Shown here: positions 46,189 through 53,204 of the stretch, piece after piece
Layout of the letters: each line of letters begins with the position of its first letter
Position numbering within the stretch: position 1 is the stretch's first letter
Translations under genes and position numbers: made by a program
The notes under the pieces: model-generated
Seen by the model: only the letters and a program-made list of their open reading frames with translations
What the model was told of the DNA's origin: nothing
Databases searched by the model: none
NCBI GenBank assembly: GCA_900472295.1
Contig: UCIA01000003.1
Coordinates: 443,073 to 507,072 of the forward strand
Direction of reading: 5' to 3'
DNA: 64,000 nucleotides
Origin: Hyphomicrobiales bacterium
GTDB lineage: Bacteria > Pseudomonadota > Alphaproteobacteria > Rhizobiales > Rhizobiaceae

Positions 46189-47061
46189 TTAGGGCGATGT
46201 CTGTTCGTGCCTTGCCAGAATTTCCCGGTAGCGTCTGGAGCCCCGTACTTCAGTGCCGTTCAGCAAACGCACGACAAAGTCGCCATCGCGTGTGGGCAAC
46301 ACCTCGCGCACCTTCGCACGATTGACGATCCGCGACCGATGCACGCGAACCACAGCCACACCGGACCGTGTGAGCAAGTCCTCAAGCGCCAGAAGTGTCA
46401 TGCGGGCGAGATGTGAGGTGCCATTGCCATGGAGTTCGACGTAGTTTCCCGCAGCGCTCGCCCAGTCGAAGGCGGCAGCTTCCAACCACATTGTACGACT
46501 GCCTGATTTCAGCATCAGACGGCCCGGTGATTCCGACTTGCCGTCGACGACTTGGTACCGCTTTTCCTCAACCCGCCTCACCAGGTAGAAAACCACCGCA
46601 ATCACAGAGAAAGGCAAGAGATCCTTGCGGTACTCATAGAGGAGGTCCGTAAAAGGTGCGTCGAAGAAGATGTAGGAGCGGCCCCAAAATGCCCAGAATG
46701 CGATCTTGCGCAGCGTGACCATCCCAAGCACATGCAAAGCGGAGAAGGCGATGCTCATGCCCAGGTACAACGGCAGGACAATCGCCCATTGCAGGCGCTC
46801 TGGCCGCACCATCCTCATGAAGACACTCATCGCAGGTATCAGCGCAACCAGTACCGATATGCTTGAGAATTCGAGAACCAGCGGGATGCCGACATCAAGC
46901 GGGGTCTTTGTGCGCTGCGCCTCGGTGAGTAGCGTCATTACGTTGACCGTCCCGACGCCGGCGAGACCCACCACGGCTGGCCAGAAAATACGGCGCAGGA
47001 CGCGACGTTCCATCGTCTGACCCGCGCGCGGCGGATCCGTGCTTTGTCCCTCATCTGCCAC
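46189..47061 (-). CDS. Membrane-bound LytTR family transcriptional regulator
   Basis: The protein (290 residues from GTG 47061) has about four membrane spans in its first half (FWPAVVGLAGVGTVNVMTLL, LQWAIVLPLYLGMSIAFSAL and others) and a LytTR DNA-binding domain at about 190-288 with WLEAAAFDWASAAGNYVELH, VRVHRSRIVNRAKVREV and GDFVVRLLNGTEV. There is no receiver domain. GTG 47061 follows GAAGGG; ATG 47013 and ATG 47145 are alternatives. It is divergent from an acyltransferase gene and probably regulates it. Confidence 0.8.
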   Translation of the reverse strand: MADEGQSTDPPRAGQTMERRVLRRIFWPAVVGLAGVGTVNVMTLLTEAQRTKTPLDVGIPLVLEFSSISVLVALIPAMSVFMRMVRPERLQWAIVLPLYLGMSIAFSALHVLGMVTLRKIAFWAFWGRSYIFFDAPFTDLLYEYRKDLLPFSVIAVVFYLVRRVEEKRYQVVDGKSESPGRLMLKSGSRTMWLEAAAFDWASAAGNYVELHGNGTSHLARMTLLALEDLLTRSGVAVVRVHRSRIVNRAKVREVLPTRDGDFVVRLLNGTEVRGSRRYREILARHEQTSP

Positions 47062-47190
47062 AGACGAGCCCTTCGTTGTCTCGGTGTGCCGCCGCTCGCC
47101 CCGCGCATCCGCCGTTTGTCCCATGGGGGGTGCGGCGGGATACATCTGCGGCTAGGCGGGCCGAGTACCCAACCACCGCGAGAGCACAGA

Positions 47191-48390
47191 ATGATATCTC
47201 CAGCGTCAAGCGATTATCCGCGTCGCGAGCTTTTCATCGACCACCTCAGGGCGCTTGTCGTCCTTTTGCTGATCCTGTTTCACACGGCCCGGCTGTTCGA
47301 CAGCGAAGACTGGCATATCAAGAACGCAGAGACCTTTGTCGCGGCCGACGTGCTCGTTGCCGTCTTCAACATCTTTGCAATGCCGCTCCTGTTTCTGCTG
47401 GCCGGAATGAGCGCCTATGCAAGCCTCGGCGCACGCAGTCCCAGTCGCTTTGTCAGCGAACGGTTCCAGCGCCTTTTGCTGCCGCTGCTTCTTGGCATGA
47501 TCATCGTTGTACCTCCGCAAGTCTATCTGGAGCGAATCTCGCCCCTGGTGACACCGCGTACGAGCCCGATCGATTTCAACGGCAGCTTTTTTGCGTTCTA
47601 TCCGACCTTCTTCTCATCGTGCTGCTATCCCGACGGCAATTTCAGCTGGCACCATCTGTGGTTCCTGGCCTACCTCTTTGTATTCTCGATATTGCTTATG
47701 CCCGCGTTTCTCCTTCTTCGCGGCGTCCTCTGGAAAGGGCGATATCATCTCCTTCCAACCGCCGCCCACAATGCGGTGCTGGTGGTTCTGGGCTTGGCGC
47801 TTCTGCTGATCGAGTTGCTGCTTCGCCCCTCATTTCCAAGCACCCACGCTCTCATCGATGACTGGGCCAACAATCTCCACTACATGTGGCTAATGCTGGC
47901 CGGTGCGGTTGCCATAGCTCGTCCCGATCTGACACTTGCCGCGCTCAGTCGCCGCCGTGCCTGGCTGGTTGCGGCGGGCATTCTTTCCGCCGGGTGGCTT
48001 GCTCTGCGCTTTGGAATGGTAGCCACGCTGCCGTCGTTGAGCACTGCCCTTGCCTTGAGGGCAGCAGCGGAATGGGCATGTCTGGTCTCTTTGCTCGGCT
48101 ATGGCCGTGCCTATCTCTCGCGGCCCATACCTTTCCTGACCAGTTTCGGTGCGATCTCCATGGCGTTTTACATCGTGCACCAGACTTTGATCGTCATGCT
48201 CGGATTCTGGTTTGTGGACTGGGTCGACGCCCCGCTCATCAAATACGCAACGGTGGCAGGCCTGTCGTTTGCTATGAGCCTGGCGATTGCCGTGATTGCC
48301 GCGCGCTCTGCCGTTCTGCGTGTGGCTTTCGGTCTCAAGGTTAAGCGTGGGACTGGCAAAGGTGCAATTGCCACAGCCTCAATGTCTTGA
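47191..48390 (+). CDS. Acyltransferase 3 family membrane protein
   Basis: The 399-residue protein has ten or more membrane spans. The AT3 active-site region is FIDHLRALVVLLLILFHTAR with the conserved histidine, and HHLWFLAYLFVFSI and FYIVHQTLIVML follow as family landmarks. Such enzymes acetylate or succinylate extracellular or envelope glycans, peptides or antibiotics. ATG 47191 is the natural start; a longer frame from 47044 overlaps the divergent regulator's 5' end. Substrate unknown. Confidence 0.85.
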   Translation: MISPASSDYPRRELFIDHLRALVVLLLILFHTARLFDSEDWHIKNAETFVAADVLVAVFNIFAMPLLFLLAGMSAYASLGARSPSRFVSERFQRLLLPLLLGMIIVVPPQVYLERISPLVTPRTSPIDFNGSFFAFYPTFFSSCCYPDGNFSWHHLWFLAYLFVFSILLMPAFLLLRGVLWKGRYHLLPTAAHNAVLVVLGLALLLIELLLRPSFPSTHALIDDWANNLHYMWLMLAGAVAIARPDLTLAALSRRRAWLVAAGILSAGWLALRFGMVATLPSLSTALALRAAAEWACLVSLLGYGRAYLSRPIPFLTSFGAISMAFYIVHQTLIVMLGFWFVDWVDAPLIKYATVAGLSFAMSLAIAVIAARSAVLRVAFGLKVKRGTGKGAIATASMS

Positions 48391-48498
48391 TCGACTGAGC
48401 GCCACCGTGCGGTTCGTCTTCCTGGAGGTCCGTCCAGCGCTTTTCCTGGAAATTGAGAAGAGAATGTCACCAAAGCTTGGCGTCGTTGCGTTGGCCAG

Positions 48499-48526
48499 TT
48501 GACGAACAGGCCTCCAACCGTATAGT
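48499..48526 (+). promoter_or_regulatory. Promoter of tRNA-Leu
   Basis: TTGACG (48499-48504) and TATAGT (48521-48526) are 16 bases apart, each one base off the housekeeping consensus. The transcript would begin about 20 bases before the tRNA. Confidence 0.65.
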
Positions 48527-48554
48527 CCGCGCCCATCCAGGCCCTCCGGCCTGA

Positions 48555-48639
48555 GCCCCTATGGCGGAATTGGTAGACGCGCTCGACTCAAAATCGAGTT
48601 CCGCAAGGAGTGCTGGTTCGATTCCGGCTAGGGGCACCA
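48555..48639 (+). tRNA. tRNA-Leu (anticodon CAA)
   Basis: The 85-base gene folds as a class II tRNA. Acceptor stem GCCCCTA pairs with TAGGGGC, followed by A and an encoded CCA. The anticodon stem CTCGA/TCGAG encloses CTCAAAA, so the anticodon is CAA and reads UUG. The T arm contains GGTTCGATTCC and the variable arm is long, as expected for leucine. Confidence 0.95.
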
Positions 48640-48656
48640 TCCTTCGCTCTGCGAGC

Positions 48657-48678
48657 TTCGGATGGCAGGCCATCCGAA
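48657..48678 (+). terminator. Stem-loop after tRNA-Leu
   Basis: TTCGGATGGC and GCCATCCGAA form a perfect inverted repeat separated by AG, 18 bases after the tRNA. There is no T run, so termination strength is unsure. Confidence 0.5.
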
Positions 48679-48770
48679 ACATGGGCAGATTGCCAGACCG
48701 AGCAACAGCGCAATCCACAGACCAGGTTCCCGCAAGTTGCGGTTCGGCATCGGCTTCCCGGTTTCCTGGC

Positions 48771-50051
48771 TTACCGCCGTCCCAGCAGGCTCTTCATGCG
48801 GTTGCGCAGCAGGCGGGCCATGTTGCGGGTCTCGCGATAGAGATGCAGTTGCGAAGCCGCCTGGCGGGCGAGGCGGTCGGCGTCCGGCGTCAGCCCGATC
48901 ACCAGCGAGCCCATCGGTTTGCGCTCGCTCCACAGCCGGCTCATCACCGGATGGTCGGGCACGGCGCAGGAATCGGTCATCATGATGTTTGGATCGTCGA
49001 GATGCTGTTTGGTGACCTCGATCATCAACAGCGTGCCCGGCGAATAGGTCGCCAGCGTCTCGTCATAGGCGGTCTTCCAGGTATAGGCGACGCCGGCTTC
49101 GACGAAGACGACCAGGCAGGCGATGGTGCGGCCGTCCAGCGTCAGCGAATGGATGCGGCACAGATCCTGCTCGGCCAACCGGTGCACGGCCTCGCGGGCG
49201 AAGGCGGCGCGGTAGCGGTCGATGGCCATGGCGGTGCGCTCGCGGCCCTTCCAGCCGGCGGCCTCCAGCGTCAGGAAGCTTTCGATGGCGTGGCGGATTT
49301 CGTCGGGGCCGCGCGCCACGATGTGCTCCAGTTTGCCAAGATCGCCCAGGCGCCGCTTCAGGCGGCGGAACTCGCGGTAGTGGTGCGAACGCAGCGACGC
49401 TTTCAGATAGGCTTCGCCTTCGAGCGCACTTTCGAGCACCGGCCGGTCCTGCTTGCCGGTGGTGACCAGTGTCAGGCTGCGCGTCTCGGCGACAGTCGCA
49501 AGCAGGCTCGCCAGCGGACCGTCGAGCCTGATATCGGGCAGCACGAACACCTTCGGCAGCTTGAGATGCGGCCGCGACAGCATGGAGAAGAAATCCTCGA
49601 CGACGCCGATGGGGTCGTCATGATCGACCAGCGGCGTGCCGATCGGGCCGAACGGGCTCGACCAGGTGCGAAGGACGGGGACGCCGAGCGGCACGGCCGG
49701 CCGCTCGACCGATATCGGCACCAGCAGCCGCAGCCGGTTGCGGTATTCGTCGCCGTCGCGGATCACCGCCAGCCGCACCTCGCGGTCTTCCAGCCGGGGC
49801 ATTGCGGGCGCCAGAAAGCGCGGGTTGAAGAAGACGTTGGGCTCGATCGTGCGGGTGCAGAGAAAGTCGAGCTCCTCGACCAGATCGAAGCCAGCGGAAG
49901 CTGGATAGATCGCAAGCTTGCGCTGCGGCCGGTTGTTGGCGAGCAGTTCGAGATGCGCCGGATCGGCGTCGCGCGCCAGGCCGGCAAGACCGGACACCAT
50001 GGCGCCGGCCGGGCCGCCGCTGGTTTCCTCGATCAACGGGATTGCGGCCAT
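48771..50051 (-). CDS. GNAT/FemAB-like acyltransferase of envelope polysaccharide type
   Basis: The 426-residue protein has two GNAT-like halves as in FemAB and BioF2-like proteins; the second half contains HHYREFRRLKRRLGDLGKLE and LVVFVEAGVAYTWKTAYDET, which are typical of this group. It probably transfers an acyl or aminoacyl group to a surface polymer precursor. The ATG at 50051 overlaps the stop of the flippase gene by one base (TGATG), so translation is coupled. No glycosyltransferases are nearby. Confidence 0.75.
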   Translation of the reverse strand: MAAIPLIEETSGGPAGAMVSGLAGLARDADPAHLELLANNRPQRKLAIYPASAGFDLVEELDFLCTRTIEPNVFFNPRFLAPAMPRLEDREVRLAVIRDGDEYRNRLRLLVPISVERPAVPLGVPVLRTWSSPFGPIGTPLVDHDDPIGVVEDFFSMLSRPHLKLPKVFVLPDIRLDGPLASLLATVAETRSLTLVTTGKQDRPVLESALEGEAYLKASLRSHHYREFRRLKRRLGDLGKLEHIVARGPDEIRHAIESFLTLEAAGWKGRERTAMAIDRYRAAFAREAVHRLAEQDLCRIHSLTLDGRTIACLVVFVEAGVAYTWKTAYDETLATYSPGTLLMIEVTKQHLDDPNIMMTDSCAVPDHPVMSRLWSERKPMGSLVIGLTPDADRLARQAASQLHLYRETRNMARLLRNRMKSLLGRR

Positions 50052-51487
50052 CAGGCGGCTCCCTTGGCAGCGGGCACGAAGATCAGCATGACGATGCCGA
50101 GCTTGCGCCAGACGGTGAAGGACAGAGCGCTGGCCTCGAAGACCATGGCGAGGCTGGTGGCGATCGCAGCCCCCCACAGGCCGAAGAGCGGGATCAGCAG
50201 CACGTTGAGGCCGATGTTGAAGGCCAGCGTCATGGCGTAGACGGCGGCGCAGATGTTCTGGTTGCCGCTCATCGTCAGCAGGCTTTCGCACGGGCCGACG
50301 GCGGCGCGCGCCACGACGCCGAACACCAGCAGGAACAAGAGCGGATAGCCGGCGGTAAATTCCGGGCCGAACAGCACCAGCATCGGCTTGCCCAGCGCAA
50401 GCACAAGCAGCGCCATCAGCAGCGACGGCCAGAATGTCCACGACACCGTCTCGCGGGCAAAGGCGGCGAGCTTTTCCGGCTCGCCATGGGTGAACTGCGC
50501 ATAGCGCTGGGCGACGCCGGCCTTGACGGCGAAATAGACGAAATGCACCAGCGCCAGGGTTTTCACCGTGGCGAAATAGACCGCGACGTCATTGGGGTTG
50601 AGATAGGCGCCGACCATCAGCACGTCGGCATTGGTGAGCAGGAAGAAGAAGCTCTCGACCAGGAAGATCGGCAGCGAGACGATGAACCACTGCGAGAGAT
50701 GCACTTTCTTCGGCCCGGGCGGGATCTTCCTGTCCATACGCGCGGTGACGCCGACAAGCTGGCCGAGCGTGGTGGCGTAGGTGGCGGCGATCGAGGCGAA
50801 GATCGCGGTCTTGGCGTCGGGCGCATAGCCCAGCGCCAGCATCAGCGCCATCAGCGCCAGGATCAGCACCGGCCGCACCAGATAGGTCGGCGACAGCGCA
50901 AACAGCGCCCAGGAATTGGCCCGCGACAGGCCTTGCAGCAGGTCGCCCATGGCAATCATCGGCAGGCAGAACAGGCCGAGGATGAACGGCACGACATAGT
51001 AATTTTCGAGGAGCGGCGAAAACAGCCAGATGCCGAGCACGCCAAGGCCGGCGATCAGCGTCGAGGCGATCAGCACGAACAGCCGGCTGGCCACCACGAT
51101 GCCGCGCAACTCTGCCAGCATGTTGCGCTCGCGATATTCGGGGATGAAGCGGATGACCGAGGTGTGGAAGCCGAGGCAGGCAAGGTTGCCGACAATGACC
51201 ATCGTCACCCAGACGAGGACGAAAATGCCGTATTCGAACGAGCCCATCCAGCGCGCCATCAGCACCTGGCTGATGAAGGCGATGACGGCGCTGACGATGC
51301 GGATGGCAAAGGCGATCAGCGACATGCGCCCGGCTTCGCCGCGCTCGTCGGCGGTGAACAGCACCGCATCGATGCGCTCAAGCAACGGCCCCATGCGCAG
51401 CGCCAAACGCTGCGGCAAGAACCGCCCAGCCGTCGTCGCCGCGGAAAAGCGCACCCCTATATCTCTCCGTTTTCCGCCTCTTTCCAA
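50051..51487 (-). CDS. Polysaccharide flippase (MOP/Wzx-type) membrane protein
   Basis: The 478-residue protein has twelve to fourteen membrane spans. The Wzx/PST pattern is visible in FISQVLMARWMGSFEYGIFVLVW-type sequence (ISQVLMARWMGSFEYG), FIPEYRERN, and the C-terminal GLWGAAIATSLAMV. Such proteins move lipid-linked oligosaccharides across the inner membrane. About 30 residues precede the first span; internal starts near MGPLLERI or MSLIAFAIR are possible. It is the first gene of a two-gene operon with the FemAB-like gene. Confidence 0.83.
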   Translation of the reverse strand: MERGGKRRDIGVRFSAATTAGRFLPQRLALRMGPLLERIDAVLFTADERGEAGRMSLIAFAIRIVSAVIAFISQVLMARWMGSFEYGIFVLVWVTMVIVGNLACLGFHTSVIRFIPEYRERNMLAELRGIVVASRLFVLIASTLIAGLGVLGIWLFSPLLENYYVVPFILGLFCLPMIAMGDLLQGLSRANSWALFALSPTYLVRPVLILALMALMLALGYAPDAKTAIFASIAATYATTLGQLVGVTARMDRKIPPGPKKVHLSQWFIVSLPIFLVESFFFLLTNADVLMVGAYLNPNDVAVYFATVKTLALVHFVYFAVKAGVAQRYAQFTHGEPEKLAAFARETVSWTFWPSLLMALLVLALGKPMLVLFGPEFTAGYPLLFLLVFGVVARAAVGPCESLLTMSGNQNICAAVYAMTLAFNIGLNVLLIPLFGLWGAAIATSLAMVFEASALSFTVWRKLGIVMLIFVPAAKGAA

Positions 51488-51591
51488 GGTTTCGGTCTAT
51501 CCGAAACACCTTAAGAAAGGGTGGGTGGTGAGTCGAGCGGACAAGGACGGTGTGCAAGGTGCGTCATTCGTATGCCGGAGGCAAAACGAAA

Positions 51592-51687
51592 GGCGAGCGC
51601 ACGCCGGGGAAGACTGGGGAGCCGGTCGACGTTGCGCTCGCCCCTCCCCCCGCCAAGGGGGAAGGCTGGGCGCCGTGTCCGGCGCCC
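51592..51687. terminator. Cluster of inverted repeats after the secreted-unknown gene
   Basis: GGCGAGCGCA/TGCGCTCGCC (51592-51642) and GGGCGCC/GGCGCCC (51668-51687) can each form stems, and a CCCCCC/GGGGG pair lies between. They follow the stop of the gene at 51704 on the minus strand and precede the flippase start. Confidence 0.5.
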
Positions 51688-51703
51688 GAATTACCAAGGG
51701 GCG

Positions 51704-52207
51704 TCACATCCCCTTCATCGCCTCGCACGACACGTTCGGGTTCATGTCCGCAAAGGCGCCGGTCGGGTTGTGTTTCCAGGCCCAGACATGCAGTTCGTAG
51801 AACGGGCCGAGGCCGTAGCGGTTGGGGGCGCTGTTGAAGTTGAACAGCTGGCCTTCGAGCGAGGCCGGACCCTTGGAGGTGATGTATTCGACCGCCACCA
51901 GTTTCAGGCTGCCGTTGGCCATCGGCTCGTACATCACGGCTTCCGGCTTGGCGACATCGACGGCATCGTCCTTGAGATAGGCGCCGTTGACATAGTGGAT
52001 GCCCATGGCGCCGCCGGTGATGCCGCTGGCGCATGGGATCGGCGCGTAGCCTTCGGCGGTAGCCGCCGCCACGCTCTCGAAGCGGCTGTTGGCGGCGCGC
52101 ACCTTTTCGGCCAGCGGGTTGGTGCCATGCGCCTGGGCAGCGGCAGCGGCAGCGATCGAAATGGCGGCCAGGGCAGCCAGGCGTGTCGTCCAAGGAGTTG
52201 TGGTCAT
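51704..52207 (-). CDS. Secreted hypothetical protein
   Basis: This 167-residue protein has a signal peptide of about 26 residues ending AQAHG. The mature part contains EGYAPIPCASGITGGAMGIH, LVAVEYITSK, LFNFNSAPNRYGLGPFYELH and a final NPNVSCEAMKGM. The WAWKHNP stretch and conserved histidines suggest a small beta-rich, possibly metal-binding protein. Two cysteines (in IPCAS and VSCEA) could form a disulfide. I do not recognise a named domain, but similar proteins are common in rhizobia and relatives. Start ATG 52207. Confidence 0.7.
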   Translation of the reverse strand: MTTTPWTTRLAALAAISIAAAAAAQAHGTNPLAEKVRAANSRFESVAAATAEGYAPIPCASGITGGAMGIHYVNGAYLKDDAVDVAKPEAVMYEPMANGSLKLVAVEYITSKGPASLEGQLFNFNSAPNRYGLGPFYELHVWAWKHNPTGAFADMNPNVSCEAMKGM

Positions 52208-52241
52208 GGTCTTTCCGTCCGTGAGTTGACGCTTGAAGCGA

Positions 52242-52262
52242 CGGCGGCCGATCAGGCCGCCG
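52242..52262. promoter_or_regulatory. Perfect inverted repeat upstream of the secreted-unknown gene
   Basis: CGGCGGCC and GGCCGCCG flank GATCA. It lies 35 bases before the start of the gene at 52207, so it would be in the leader or the promoter of that gene. Function unknown. Confidence 0.4.
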
Positions 52263-52316
52263 AAACGCCAGCGGTGTTGGTTAAGGTATTGGTGCCATTC
52301 CGTGGGCCGCCCAATG

Positions 52317-52363
52317 GATGTCGCCCAGAAGTGTGCTGCGGTTCTGGGACAACGACATGCATC
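52317..52363. repeat. Imperfect palindromic intergenic repeat, copy C
   Basis: This is the reverse complement orientation of copy A. GATGTCG and CGACATGCATC enclose CCCAGAA and TTCTGGG around the loop GTGTGCTGCGG, with the bulge ACAA where copy A has TTGT. It lies between the secreted unknown and the DUF1127 gene. Confidence 0.8.
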
Positions 52364-52412
52364 AAAACAAAGACTTTAGCCTTTGGCGGGCGCCACGAAA
52401 AAGCATGCAAAA

Positions 52413-52592
52413 TCAACGATCCCAAAAGTAGTACTGCCAATATTCCTGCGGGACTTCGCGCTCCGACAGCCCGATATCGCGCCTCAGATAATCGCTTTCC
52501 GGGGGCAGGCGCCGCCTTTCAGACAGATACGAAGGCAGGTTCGACGCGAACCGCCATAGACGGCCGAGCAGGGAGGTTCCGGTGTCTCCCAT
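52413..52592 (-). CDS. Small DUF1127-like protein
   Basis: The 59-residue product ends in the arginine-rich YLRRDIGLSEREVPQEYWQ segment that resembles the DUF1127 (YjiS) motif, in which a short Arg/Leu helix follows L-x-D-I-G. DUF1127 proteins of rhizobia and Agrobacterium help phosphate and carbon metabolism, and some bind RNA. Start ATG 52592; the ribosome site is unremarkable. The gene is too short to be certain but the match is good. Confidence 0.6.
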   Translation of the reverse strand: MGDTGTSLLGRLWRFASNLPSYLSERRRLPPESDYLRRDIGLSEREVPQEYWQYYFWDR

Positions 52593-52689
52593 GACAGCTG
52601 TCGCTTCACCGTCCGGCAGCCCGCCAGGCAGTTGACCATTGCCGAGAGAGGCAGCTTGATGCTCATCGCGGTGCCAGCCGTCTGCACGA

Positions 52690-52962
52690 TCAACGGTAAA
52701 AGTAGGGGTCGAGCACCCGCACCTCCGTGATCTTGTCGACAGGCAGCGAGTTCTTCTGGGCCGTGCTGCGGATCGCCTCGGGCGAGGGGCCGTCATAGAT
52801 GCAGAAACTGTGCTTCTTGTCCGGCGAGACGAAGGACTGGACCCAGGTGACGCCCTTTTCGGCGTTGCGCATGACGACGCCGCCGAGCGCATCGGCGCCG
52901 ATATCTGTCATCGGCACGTTGAGGCCGTCCGGGAAGGTGCGTTCCACCACATAGCGAGGCAT
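52690..52962 (-). CDS. DUF4242 (SCO4226-type) small protein
   Basis: This 90-residue protein is a DUF4242/SCO4226-type ferredoxin-like barrel. It starts MPRYVVERTFPDGLNVPM, has GVTWVQSFVSPDKKHSFCIYDGPSPEAIR, and ends VRVLDPYFYR. The histidine, cysteine and glutamate of KKHSFCIYDGPSPE resemble the family's nickel-binding site. Function unknown. It is divergent from the large LuxR regulator at 53205, so it may be under its control. Confidence 0.82.
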   Translation of the reverse strand: MPRYVVERTFPDGLNVPMTDIGADALGGVVMRNAEKGVTWVQSFVSPDKKHSFCIYDGPSPEAIRSTAQKNSLPVDKITEVRVLDPYFYR

Positions 52963-53204
52963 AGAGGCTTCCTTTCTTGTTCAATCACGCTCGACTGAGC
53001 GCGGCTGCACAATGGTCACGTTCGACAACAGCGTGCATCGGAGCCATTCCCCATATTTCGTGGGACGATTCCCTATGTTGGCGACGTTTAGCTGTGGTGA
53101 GAGTCACGGCAATGTGTGGAAACTCACATTGCCGCGCCCTTGACCGGCCTATCATGGCGGGAGCCGCCATGGTGGCATCTCCCCGATCTCGCGAGAGTAT
53201 GATC

